Source: Clostridia bacterium
Lineage (GTDB): Bacteria; Bacillota_A; Clostridia; Lachnospirales; Lachnospiraceae
DNA length: 6,016 nucleotides
Assembly (NCBI GenBank): GCA_012515365.1
Contig: JAAYYM010000321.1
Span: forward strand, 1-6,016
Direction: 5' to 3'
The notes under the pieces are model-generated. The model saw only the letters and a program-made list of their open reading frames with translations, was not told where the DNA came from and did no database searches. This document shows positions 1 to 5,984 of this stretch, one piece after another (positions within the stretch are counted from its first letter, which is position 1; each line of letters begins with the position of its first letter). The position numbers and the translations under genes are program-made.

Positions 1-503
1 AGCATTTTCGAATTATCTCCGATTGCAATCAGTCCATCTGCGATTCCGGTATCGGTAATTCCATCTGCTGAAACAGGCATAGCAGCGTCTGATGCTGTTC
101 CTCCTGCCCCAACTGTAATCGTTGCTGCTCCAGTCGGCACATTCGCACCGTCACCGTCAAGGATTGCCGATACTTTTACATTTGCAGTTCCATCTGCGAT
201 TCCGGTAAATGTAATCACAGCTTCTGTATCATTTAAAGTAAGAAGACCTCCGCCTCCGCCTCCGCAATTCTTATCACAGCTGTCAAACTGTAATACTTTC
301 GGATCATATTCGACTGTGATCTCAGGCTTCTCTGCCGCTCCTTGTGGATTTTCCGCTTTTATGGTGACACTCACCTGCTCTGATACTGCTATTGTTTCAG
401 TACTGGCGGTTGCACTCACACTGCCTGCTGCGTATACCTGCTGTACAAATAATAAACATGCTGCTATTGTCAACAGTCCTACACTTATTCTCTGTTTTCT
501 CAT
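1..503 (-). CDS. Exported cohesin-like domain protein (3' end beyond window)
   Basis: The reading frame opens at ATG 503-501 and stays open to the window edge (167 codons). Residues 1-25 look like a signal peptide: MRKQR, a hydrophobic core, then VYA followed by AGS. An I-A-A-C at residues 13-16 could be read as a lipobox, but hydrophobic residues follow the Cys, so ordinary signal peptidase cleavage is likelier. Residues about 30-131 resemble the cohesin/CBM-like beta-sandwich of clostridial surface proteins: VSVTIKAEN, then VEYDPKVLQFDSC, a run of six glycines (81-86), AVITFTGIADGTANVKV, and a closing ITVG strand. After a Gly/Ser/Ala-rich linker the frame reads IGDNSKM, the kind of sequence that often precedes a cadherin-like domain, but that part is off the window. 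The start is supported by GAGAGG 11 nt upstream and AGGA further up. It lies 32 bp after the glucosaminidase gene with no terminator between, so co-transcription is inferred. Binding partner unknown; the cohesin-like call rests on sequence pattern only. Confidence 0.8.
   Translation of the reverse strand, partial: MRKQRISVGLLTIAACLLFVQQVYAAGSVSATASTETIAVSEQVSVTIKAENPQGAAEKPEITVEYDPKVLQFDSCDKNCGGGGGGLLTLNDTEAVITFTGIADGTANVKVSAILDGDGANVPTGAATITVGAGGTASDAAMPVSADGITDTGIADGLIAIGDNSKM
33..207. repeat. 19-nt exact direct repeat inside the cohesin-like gene
   Basis: The sequence TCCATCTGCGATTCCGGTA (plus strand) occurs at 33-51 and again at 189-207. The copies are 156 bp apart and in the same frame, so both encode T-G-I-A-D-G. 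A partial third version (TCCATCTGCTG) lies near 61. It may reflect local duplication or simply a recurring peptide motif. Confidence 0.7.
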
Positions 504-514
504 TGAAATCAGCG

Positions 515-526
515 CCTCTCTTTCCT
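515..526 (-). promoter_or_regulatory. Ribosome binding site of the cohesin-like gene
   Basis: On the minus strand the purine-rich run AGGAAAGAGAGG (526-515) precedes the ATG at 503. GAGAGG leaves an 11-nt spacer, slightly long but usable. It falls in the 32-bp gap after the stop codon of the upstream gene, consistent with an operon. Confidence 0.55.
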
Positions 527-535
527 TTACTTTAT

Positions 536-3500
536 TTATGACTCTTTTCTAAATACAATTAATGTATAATTTCTGATTTCACCATTTGGTGCCTTACAGG
601 AGATGGTAATGATATTCGGGCCATTGTGGATCGAAGTGGTTCCCGTACCCCACACGCTTGCACTGGCAGTAGCAGGTGTCGCGTTTATCGTCACTTCATT
701 GACATGAGGCTCAACCTCTAAATAATACTGCTCTATATCTCCATAAAATTTAGGTGCTATCGTATATCCTTCAACAGACAGAGACGACAGATAAGAATTC
801 GGTTCAGTCTCTGAATCTGGTTTTTGACATTTTATATCCGGCATATTTTTATAAACTGGGATTTTAAATACCAATGGTGCATTCAAATCGGAATATGCCC
901 GTTTCATTCTGGCTGCTTCTGCTGATGCTGCCTGAATATTACTCATATACTGGTGTGTATATATACCGTTCTCACTGTTTACGACATTGAATTTCTGGAA
1001 ATAAAGTGTATTCTGTCCCTTTTTTACATAACGCTCACTGACATATTTTGCACTTCCCATAATAGACCTGTATCTGCTGTTCCATGGTCTCAAATAATTT
1101 TCGTCTGTCCCGGCTGCATAGATCAGTCCGTTCATGACTGCAGAATTTCCATTTGCAGCGAATGCTCCGATATTAAAATAGTTAAACAGGTTTTGTGCTC
1201 CGTTCACAGTTCCCGAGATACTGGCACTTAAACCTAACGTTCCCTGCTCCTGCAGGCATCTGGCTGCCAGATGATAAGGTGAAATACCATTTGCTGCACC
1301 TGCTTCCACAAAAGTGGTTGCATATGACCTTGTCGCCCCATCTGTATCCAGATATGTATCACTCATAAATGTTGAGTTCAAAACTCCTGAAACACCTGCC
1401 TCATTATGGTATTCTCTGGCATCTAGTGTTTCAAATTGAAAAATTCCTGAATCATCCAGGAAATTTCTCGGGTCCAGATAAAACTTTATGATCTCCGGAG
1501 ATGCTGCAACCCAGCTTTTTCCGTCAAAACCGTACCACGTTCCTGTATTGTAATCATATGCCCGTACATCTGTTGACTTCCAAGAGGCAATGCTGTTAGA
1601 TGCAATTAGATTTTTGCCTACTGCCGTTTCCGCTGCCACGACATCGTTCCAGTCAAGTCCTGTATCGACCGCTTCGAATTTCCAGTTCATATATTTTGCA
1701 TGTAAGTCTCTCAGACTTGCTTTATAGCTTTCCGGGAAGGACGCTATGGTCTGTTCAAACTCTGCTTCACTCACCTTGCCATCCGAAGACGTCTGTGTGA
1801 TCGTCACGAAATCAGATCTGACATAACCTGTCTTTGTCAGTCCTCCGTAATAAAATGAAATCTGATACCATTTATATCCATCACTTCCTGCTGTTTCTCC
1901 AATGATTGCAACCGGATAATCGATAGACAGCTGTACCATGACCGTTCCATTTACTGCACTTTCTCTGACTCTGACCGCCTCTCCTTTGATGCTGCCTTTC
2001 ATGTATCCGTCATCTGCTCCATTAACCGAAGCAGTCATTTCTTCCACAGTCAGATAATCAGCATTGATAAAGCCTTCCTTGGGCTCACTGTTCAGGATAA
2101 AGGCAACTGCGTACCATTTCTTACCGTCTGAGCCTGTCTGATCTCCTGTTACTGTAACTGTATGTCCTGTACTAAGATTGCATACAATCTCTCCTGTCAC
2201 AGGTTCTTTTCTAACATTTATATTAATTCCCTGTATTGCACCACTTCGATTTTTATCGACTGCTGCAACTGACATTTTTTCTGTTTTTATTTCCTGAAGT
2301 TCCAGATAGTCTGATTTAACATACCCTTCCTTCTCTTCTCCGTTTAACGAAAACTTTATTTGATACCATACCGTACCGTCCTCAAGTTTTCTTTCCTCCG
2401 CTACGGCAGCTACCTGACCTTCATTCAGAACTAGTATCACTTCTCCGGAAACAGGCTCTTTCCTTAAATTTATGTTTTTCCCCTTCACGGTAGCGACCGT
2501 ATTAGTCAACGATGATTGGTCCTTAGCTTGATTTCCTTCCTGAGGGCTCTTAGTTTCATCCTTCTTAATCTCCATAAAATCAGCACAGATATATCCCGTC
2601 ATAGGTTCATTATTAGCTGTAAATGCTACTTTGCACCATTTACGTTCCTCACTGTCTTCATATCCGATCACTTGAACGCTCGAACCACTCGGGAGTGTCC
2701 ATGATACATTTGAAGTAAGTGATGGTGTTGTCCTGATCCTGACCCCTTCCCCCTTAATGGTTCCTGTTTCTACAGCTTTTGCAGGATTTAGGGGCACCTC
2801 ACTCGTCTGTACCTGTACATCAATAAAATCTTCTCTGATATATCCCTTTAATGTTGTACCGTCACTTGTATAAGATACCAAATACCAATTCTTTCCGCTT
2901 TGATCTGGTGTTGCTCCATCTATGGTTACTACAAAATTGTTTTCAACTGTCGATACAACTTCGCTTTCTGTGCCTACACTTTTTCTGACATTAATGTGAG
3001 AACCCTTAATAGTTCCGGTCGCTGTCCTGACTGTCTGTGTTGTTGGCTTGGACGAACTTCCCGCTGTACCATTCACAGAAAGAAAATCTTCTCTGACAAA
3101 GCCTTTATAAAAATATTCATTTTTAGAAAAGCTAATCTCATACCAGGTCTTACCATCTTCACCTGTCACCTTAGCTTCAACCTTAACCGCATGTCCTGTA
3201 CCAAGCGTACACCTGACATCTGACGTTCGCTTCGCCTCGGTTCTGATAATCACGTTCGTACCCTTGATCACGGCATCTGTATTCTGCGATGTTCCACTCT
3301 GTGAAGCCTGCGTCTGTTGGTCCGTGGCTGCTGTTGCTTCGTTTTTAACTTCTTCGGTCTTCTTTGTCTGCTCAGTGCCCGTCGAAACAGCTGCTCCCTT
3401 TTTCACAAGATCTGACCTGATATATCCCTTAAGTCCATTCAATTCAACCTGATACCAAAGAGTTCCGTCTTTTGCTTTTTTTTCATCCGTAATTGTGATT

Positions 3501-3712
3501 TTTTCATCTTTGGATACACAAAACACAACTGAGCTTTGTGCAGAAGCATCAGAACGAACTTTACCGCTGGAGCAGATAACAATTCCTTCTGAATAAGAAT
3601 ATGCATAGACATTTCCTATATCCAGATACAAACTGATACAGGAAATAAATATATGTACTAAAATAAAGGCATATGCCTTATTTATTTTCCCCTTAGTGCT
3701 CCTCATCCTCAC
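536..3712 (-). CDS. Secreted SH3b-repeat N-acetylglucosaminidase-type peptidoglycan hydrolase
   Basis: A predicted cell-wall hydrolase of 1058 residues from GTG 3712 (1077 from ATG 3769). Numbering here is from the GTG. Residues 1-37 form a signal peptide: basic start, hydrophobic core about 13-30, VYA before the mature end. Seven bacterial SH3 (SH3b) repeats of about 65 residues follow (about 42-104, 147-213, 233-299, 317-382, 406-472, 490-556, 572-637), each with an IKGxxxNVR-like strand, a W-Y/C-x-V/I strand and a GY/F-x-x-x-D-F/Y/L ending; such domains usually bind peptidoglycan. Residues about 649-941 resemble LytD-type glucosaminidases: FPESYK, LHAKYMNWKFE, AARCLQEQG with likely catalytic Glu822, and NYFNIGAF at 844-851. 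This type cleaves the GlcNAc-MurNAc glycan backbone. Residues about 971-1058 look like a cadherin-like beta-sandwich. GTG is preferred because GAGGAG sits 9 nt upstream and it gives a compact signal peptide, whereas ATG 3769 is buried in a hairpin. No sortase motif or membrane anchor is seen. Confidence 0.9.
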   Translation of the reverse strand: MRMRSTKGKINKAYAFILVHIFISCISLYLDIGNVYAYSYSEGIVICSSGKVRSDASAQSSVVFCVSKDEKITITDEKKAKDGTLWYQVELNGLKGYIRSDLVKKGAAVSTGTEQTKKTEEVKNEATAATDQQTQASQSGTSQNTDAVIKGTNVIIRTEAKRTSDVRCTLGTGHAVKVEAKVTGEDGKTWYEISFSKNEYFYKGFVREDFLSVNGTAGSSSKPTTQTVRTATGTIKGSHINVRKSVGTESEVVSTVENNFVVTIDGATPDQSGKNWYLVSYTSDGTTLKGYIREDFIDVQVQTSEVPLNPAKAVETGTIKGEGVRIRTTPSLTSNVSWTLPSGSSVQVIGYEDSEERKWCKVAFTANNEPMTGYICADFMEIKKDETKSPQEGNQAKDQSSLTNTVATVKGKNINLRKEPVSGEVILVLNEGQVAAVAEERKLEDGTVWYQIKFSLNGEEKEGYVKSDYLELQEIKTEKMSVAAVDKNRSGAIQGININVRKEPVTGEIVCNLSTGHTVTVTGDQTGSDGKKWYAVAFILNSEPKEGFINADYLTVEEMTASVNGADDGYMKGSIKGEAVRVRESAVNGTVMVQLSIDYPVAIIGETAGSDGYKWYQISFYYGGLTKTGYVRSDFVTITQTSSDGKVSEAEFEQTIASFPESYKASLRDLHAKYMNWKFEAVDTGLDWNDVVAAETAVGKNLIASNSIASWKSTDVRAYDYNTGTWYGFDGKSWVAASPEIIKFYLDPRNFLDDSGIFQFETLDAREYHNEAGVSGVLNSTFMSDTYLDTDGATRSYATTFVEAGAANGISPYHLAARCLQEQGTLGLSASISGTVNGAQNLFNYFNIGAFAANGNSAVMNGLIYAAGTDENYLRPWNSRYRSIMGSAKYVSERYVKKGQNTLYFQKFNVVNSENGIYTHQYMSNIQAASAEAARMKRAYSDLNAPLVFKIPVYKNMPDIKCQKPDSETEPNSYLSSLSVEGYTIAPKFYGDIEQYYLEVEPHVNEVTINATPATASASVWGTGTTSIHNGPNIITISCKAPNGEIRNYTLIVFRKES
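1802..3589 (-). repeat. Seven tandem SH3b domain repeats (protein-level)
   Basis: Seven diverged coding repeats at about 3589-3401, 3274-3074, 3016-2816, 2764-2567, 2497-2297, 2245-2045 and 1999-1802. The period is about 250-260 bp, apart from a longer linker after the first. Repeats five and six are the closest pair (both have a VRKEPV/LRKEPV-type strand followed by TGE or SGE). The first is the most divergent and carries two cysteines of its own. Linkers are rich in Ser, Thr, Gln, Lys and Glu, as expected of flexible extracellular spacers; the longest lies between repeats one and two (about 3400-3275). Confidence 0.85.
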
Positions 3713-3721
3713 GAACGATTT

Positions 3722-3727
3722 CTCCTC
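3722..3727 (-). promoter_or_regulatory. Ribosome binding site favouring GTG start at 3712
   Basis: GAGGAG on the minus strand lies 9 nt before GTG 3712-3710. The in-frame ATG at 3706 would be 15 nt away and the ATG at 3733 has no Shine-Dalgarno. The alternative ATG at 3769 has AGGAG (3784-3780) at 10 nt, but that site is inside a 10-bp hairpin. Confidence 0.55.
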
Positions 3728-3757
3728 TTTCATGCCAGCGAGAACATTATGGATATC

Positions 3758-3787
3758 AATAGGAGTCATTCCCTTAAGACTCCTATT
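3758..3787 (-). promoter_or_regulatory. Leader hairpin enclosing ATG 3769 and its Shine-Dalgarno
   Basis: AATAGGAGTC and GACTCCTATT form a perfect 10-bp inverted repeat around the 10-nt loop TTAAGGGAAT (minus strand). The stem contains the AGGAG, and the ATG at 3769 spans the loop/stem boundary. No U-tract follows, so it is not an intrinsic terminator. It could be an RNA element blocking the first start codon or a DNA operator; the sequence does not decide. Confidence 0.6.
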
Positions 3788-3794
3788 TCCGGAT

Positions 3795-3810
3795 CCGTTA
3801 CCCCTAACAG
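3795..3810 (-). promoter_or_regulatory. Short leader hairpin with GGGG loop
   Basis: In the minus-strand transcript CUGUUA and UAACGG pair (six pairs, one of them U-G) around a GGGG loop. It overlaps an 8-bp palindrome, CGGATCCG, at 3790-3797 that could compete with it. It is the middle of three hairpins in the leader of the glucosaminidase gene. Confidence 0.35.
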
Positions 3811-3818
3811 CTCCATTT

Positions 3819-3837
3819 CTTGACCGAATTGGTCAAG
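3819..3837 (-). promoter_or_regulatory. Leader inverted repeat CTTGACC-N5-GGTCAAG
   Basis: A perfect 7-bp inverted repeat with a 5-nt spacer (AATTC on the minus strand) lies about 40 nt downstream of the inferred transcription start. It could be the first RNA hairpin of the leader or a dimeric repressor operator. Its compact symmetry suits either. Confidence 0.45.
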
Positions 3838-3885
3838 CACTTTTCAATCCATAACCTTCTAATTAAATATAGTACCCTCATTCTT

Positions 3886-3914
3886 ATCATACAACTAAGA
3901 TTTGCTTATGTCAA
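3886..3914 (-). promoter_or_regulatory. Sigma-A-type promoter of the glucosaminidase/cohesin-like operon
   Basis: On the minus strand a perfect -35 TTGACA (3914-3909) is followed by a 17-nt spacer and the -10 TATGAT (3891-3886, one mismatch to consensus). The transcription start is expected near 3879. The leader would be about 110 nt to ATG 3769 or 167 nt to GTG 3712. Confidence 0.8.
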
Positions 3915-4071
3915 CCAAGTAGTTTATTATTTCCATATTTGACAGGCTCATTTTTAACATTTGATCATGTCATATTTCTTGTGGATTTGTAAATATTGAC
4001 TTGTATAGTCATTTATATGATATATGGACGCTCCGACATACAAGTAGGAACCTGCCTTGATAAATCACACC

Positions 4072-4122
4072 ATAAAAATAGAAATGCTGTGTTTTTTACA
4101 GTCACAGCATTTCTATTTTTAT
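4072..4122 (-). terminator. Intrinsic terminator of the zinc-ribbon/HTH gene (probably bidirectional)
   Basis: A perfect 20-bp inverted repeat (arms 4072-4091 and 4103-4122) surrounds an 11-nt loop. The core is AAATGCTGTG / CACAGCATTT, flanked by A-rich and T-rich ends, so either strand gives a stem running into U residues. It begins 30 bp after the stop codon of the gene at 4605-4153. It insulates that gene from the surface-protein operon and would also stop any plus-strand transcript. Confidence 0.9.
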
Positions 4123-4152
4123 AGATCAATCATTTTCATTTATCATATCACA

Positions 4153-4605
4153 TTATCGCTTAAATCGACGCTCACCTTTTTCATAGCCTTGCATAGAGAC
4201 ACCATGCGTGGATCGTTTTGAGCTTGTGGCCGCCTTATTCAATGCAGCCATTGAATCTTCCATTTTCTTCTTTTTTGCGAGACAATCTGCACAATATTTT
4301 CCGGATCTAATTTCTGTCCCACACAGTTCGCAATGTAGAAATGTGACTGAATTTGCTGCCACCTCGAGACGTTCTTCCTTTAACAGCTGTCTGATCCTGG
4401 ATTGTGGAACACCGGTTCCTTCTGAGATTTCTGTTGTGTTAGCCCCATGATGCATTTCTATATAAAGTCTGACTTTTCCATAATCGTCATAATCAACATT
4501 ATGACACTCGGTACAATGATATTCACCAACGCCCTTGTAAACAAGAGGACCATTACACACGCTGCATCGAGTCGGCTTGCCCAAATCAAATTGTCCTATG
4601 CCCAT
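4153..4605 (-). CDS. Double zinc-ribbon helix-turn-helix protein, YvyF/TIGR03826-like
   Basis: A 150-residue soluble protein with no signal peptide or membrane segment. The N-terminal zinc ribbon has C14-x2-C17 and C31-x2-C34. Residues about 44-83 (VRLYIEMHHGANTTEIS, then GVPQSRIRQLLKEERLEV) read as a helix-turn-helix. A second cysteine set follows: C92-x2-C95 and C105-x2-C108. The tail from about 110 is basic and probably disordered (KKKKM, ending ERRFKR). The arrangement resembles the YvyF/TIGR03826 'flagellar operon protein' group, in which an HTH sits among zinc-binding cysteines; that assignment is from pattern memory. No flagellar gene is visible here, so a motility role cannot be inferred; it may be a nucleic-acid-binding regulator. 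The ATG is supported by AGGAGG 8 nt upstream. It has its own promoter after purD and a strong terminator behind it. DNA target unknown. Confidence 0.85.
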   Translation of the reverse strand: MGIGQFDLGKPTRCSVCNGPLVYKGVGEYHCTECHNVDYDDYGKVRLYIEMHHGANTTEISEGTGVPQSRIRQLLKEERLEVAANSVTFLHCELCGTEIRSGKYCADCLAKKKKMEDSMAALNKAATSSKRSTHGVSMQGYEKGERRFKR

Positions 4606-4613
4606 AATAGCGA

Positions 4614-4619
4614 CCTCCT
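4614..4619 (-). promoter_or_regulatory. Ribosome binding site of the zinc-ribbon/HTH gene
   Basis: A consensus AGGAGG on the minus strand, 8 nt before the ATG at 4605, fixes the start codon. Confidence 0.85.
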
Positions 4620-4644
4620 ATTGCAGAACCTTCATGCTATCCCT

Positions 4645-4673
4645 ATTTTATCCCATCTACCATATTTCGTCAA
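4645..4673 (-). promoter_or_regulatory. Sigma-A-type promoter of the zinc-ribbon/HTH gene
   Basis: On the minus strand TTGACG (4673-4668), a 17-nt spacer and TAAAAT (4650-4645) give a near-consensus promoter inside the 95-bp gap after purD. The start would be near 4638, with a leader of about 33 nt. No convincing terminator separates purD from it, so read-through from purD may add to expression. Confidence 0.7.
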
Positions 4674-4700
4674 ATAATGCAGGGGATCAAATATCAAATC

Positions 4701-5972
4701 CTACGCTTCATCAATTGCCTTGCCAATATCATTTCTATAATATTTATTGTCAAAGTCAATTAGTTTAATTGCATCATATGCATGTGCTCTTGCAGTTTTA
4801 AGGTCAGCTCCCTTTGCTGTCACACCTAATACTCTTCCACCATTTGTCAGGATCTTTCCATCCTTCTCCTTGGTTCCTGCATGAAATACATAATAATCCT
4901 TCTTATCTTCGAATTTCTCAAGACCACGTATCTCTTTTCCTTTTTCATAGCTGACCGGATATCCATCTGATGCCAAAACGACACATACTGCCGCATTGTC
5001 CTCAAATTCCAGTTCGATATCAGAAAGAGTTCCATCAATACATGCTTCTACAACGTCTATAAAATCTGTTTTCATACGGGGAAGTACGACCTGCGCCTCT
5101 GGATCTCCAAATCTTGCATTGTATTCTAATACCTTAGGTCCATCCTTCGTCAACATCAAACCAAAGAAAATGATACCTTTAAAATCTCTGCCTTCAGCAG
5201 CCATAGCATCCACCGTTGCCTGATAAATATACTTTTTACAGAAATCATCCACTTCGGCTGTATAAAACGGACTAGGTGAAAAAGTACCCATTCCACCGGT
5301 ATTCAAGCCTTGATCTCCATCCTTTGCACGTTTATGATCCTGTGCTGAGGTCATAGTTTTGATTGTCTTTCCGTCAACATATGATAGTACAGAAACTTCT
5401 CTTCCTGTCATGAATTCTTCGATTACAATTCTATTTCCGGAGTTTCCAAACTGTTTATCCTCCATAATTGCTTTAACACCAGCTTTTGCTTCCTCTAAGG
5501 TCTGGCAGATCAAAACACCTTTTCCTAAAGCCAGTCCATCAGCCTTTAACACGATCGGCATGTTGGCATGTTCCAGATATTCAAGTGCTTCCTTTGAGGA
5601 ATCAAAATTTTCATAAGCAGCTGTGGGGATATGATACTTCTTCATCAGATCCTTGGAAAAAGCCTTGCTTCCTTCTAGAATAGCGGCATTTTTTCTTGGT
5701 CCAAACACACGCAGTCCGGCTGCTTCAAAGCAATCAACAATTCCACCGACCAAAGGATCATCCGGTCCTACAATGACCAGATCCACCTGTTTTTCTTTTG
5801 CAAGTGCTACCTGTCCATCAAAATCACTGACTGGGATATTGATACATTCTGCAATTTGTGCAATCCCTGCATTACCCGGTGCGCAATAGATTTTATCTAC
5901 CTTTTTACTCTTCTTAACACTCATTACAATGGCATGCTCTCTTCCGCCGCCGCCTACAACAAGAACCTTCAT
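4701..5972 (-). CDS. purD: Phosphoribosylamine--glycine ligase (GAR synthetase)
   Basis: This cytoplasmic enzyme joins 5-phosphoribosylamine and glycine using ATP to give glycinamide ribonucleotide, the second step of de novo purine synthesis. The 423 residues match the family's usual length. An N-terminal dinucleotide-fold-like segment starts with VLVVGGGGREHAI (3-14), and GPDDPLVGGIVD lies at 69-80. The ATP-grasp part includes KADGLALGKGV (143-153), the signature-like HKRAKDGDQGLNTGGMG (213-229) and EYNARFGDPEAQ (283-294), with the Asn and acidic residues expected for metal-ATP binding. A C-terminal domain with NGGRVLGVTA (377-386) completes it; nothing looks truncated. The start is ATG 5972 because GGAGGG lies 6 nt upstream and the protein then begins directly with the conserved MKVLVVGGGG. 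The frame also extends 14 codons upstream to a TTG near 6014, which would add a non-conserved tail. The promoter is outside the window and probably shared with other pur genes. Confidence 0.97.
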   Translation of the reverse strand: MKVLVVGGGGREHAIVMSVKKSKKVDKIYCAPGNAGIAQIAECINIPVSDFDGQVALAKEKQVDLVIVGPDDPLVGGIVDCFEAAGLRVFGPRKNAAILEGSKAFSKDLMKKYHIPTAAYENFDSSKEALEYLEHANMPIVLKADGLALGKGVLICQTLEEAKAGVKAIMEDKQFGNSGNRIVIEEFMTGREVSVLSYVDGKTIKTMTSAQDHKRAKDGDQGLNTGGMGTFSPSPFYTAEVDDFCKKYIYQATVDAMAAEGRDFKGIIFFGLMLTKDGPKVLEYNARFGDPEAQVVLPRMKTDFIDVVEACIDGTLSDIELEFEDNAAVCVVLASDGYPVSYEKGKEIRGLEKFEDKKDYYVFHAGTKEKDGKILTNGGRVLGVTAKGADLKTARAHAYDAIKLIDFDNKYYRNDIGKAIDEA

Positions 5973-5978
5973 CTTAAT

Positions 5979-5984
5979 CCCTCC
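5979..5984 (-). promoter_or_regulatory. Ribosome binding site of purD
   Basis: GGAGGG on the minus strand is 6 nt before ATG 5972. This selects the ATG over the upstream in-frame TTG at 6014. Confidence 0.8.

Larger units (their letters stand above)
3770..4152. other. 383-bp gene-free region between zinc-ribbon gene and surface-protein operon
   Basis: No convincing gene is present on either strand. From right to left it holds the terminator of the zinc-ribbon gene (4072-4122) and an AT-rich stretch with two small dyads: TGACT-N5-AGTCA at 3997-4011, and ACTTGTA (3999-4005) complementary to TACAAGT (4039-4045). It then holds the sigma-A promoter at 3886-3914 and the structured leader of the glucosaminidase gene. 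The segment about 3915-4070 otherwise has no recognised function. Confidence 0.7.

Noticed and set aside
316..552. Plus-strand 78-codon frame opposite the start of the cohesin-like gene
   Set aside because: It overlaps a clear signal peptide and start region on the other strand and has no Shine-Dalgarno.
2900..3223. Plus-strand open frame of 107 codons opposite the SH3b repeats
   Set aside because: It is antisense to a well-supported domain-rich gene, lacks a ribosome binding site and has a composition typical of a shadow frame. The same holds for the other plus-strand frames over the minus-strand genes.
3713..3879. c-di-GMP or c-di-AMP riboswitch in the glucosaminidase leader
   Set aside because: Considered because such riboswitches often precede cell-wall hydrolases, but the conserved core sequences I know of for these classes are not visible.
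3895..3960. A 21-codon minus-strand frame (starts MLKMSLSNMEI) just upstream of the glucosaminidase promoter
   Set aside because: It has no Shine-Dalgarno, overlaps the -35 element and has no recognisable similarity; a chance frame is more likely.
4683..4700. Possible terminator after purD (GGAT ... ATCC symmetry)
   Set aside because: The pairing is only about four strong pairs with mismatches and there is no T-run, so it is not a credible intrinsic terminator.
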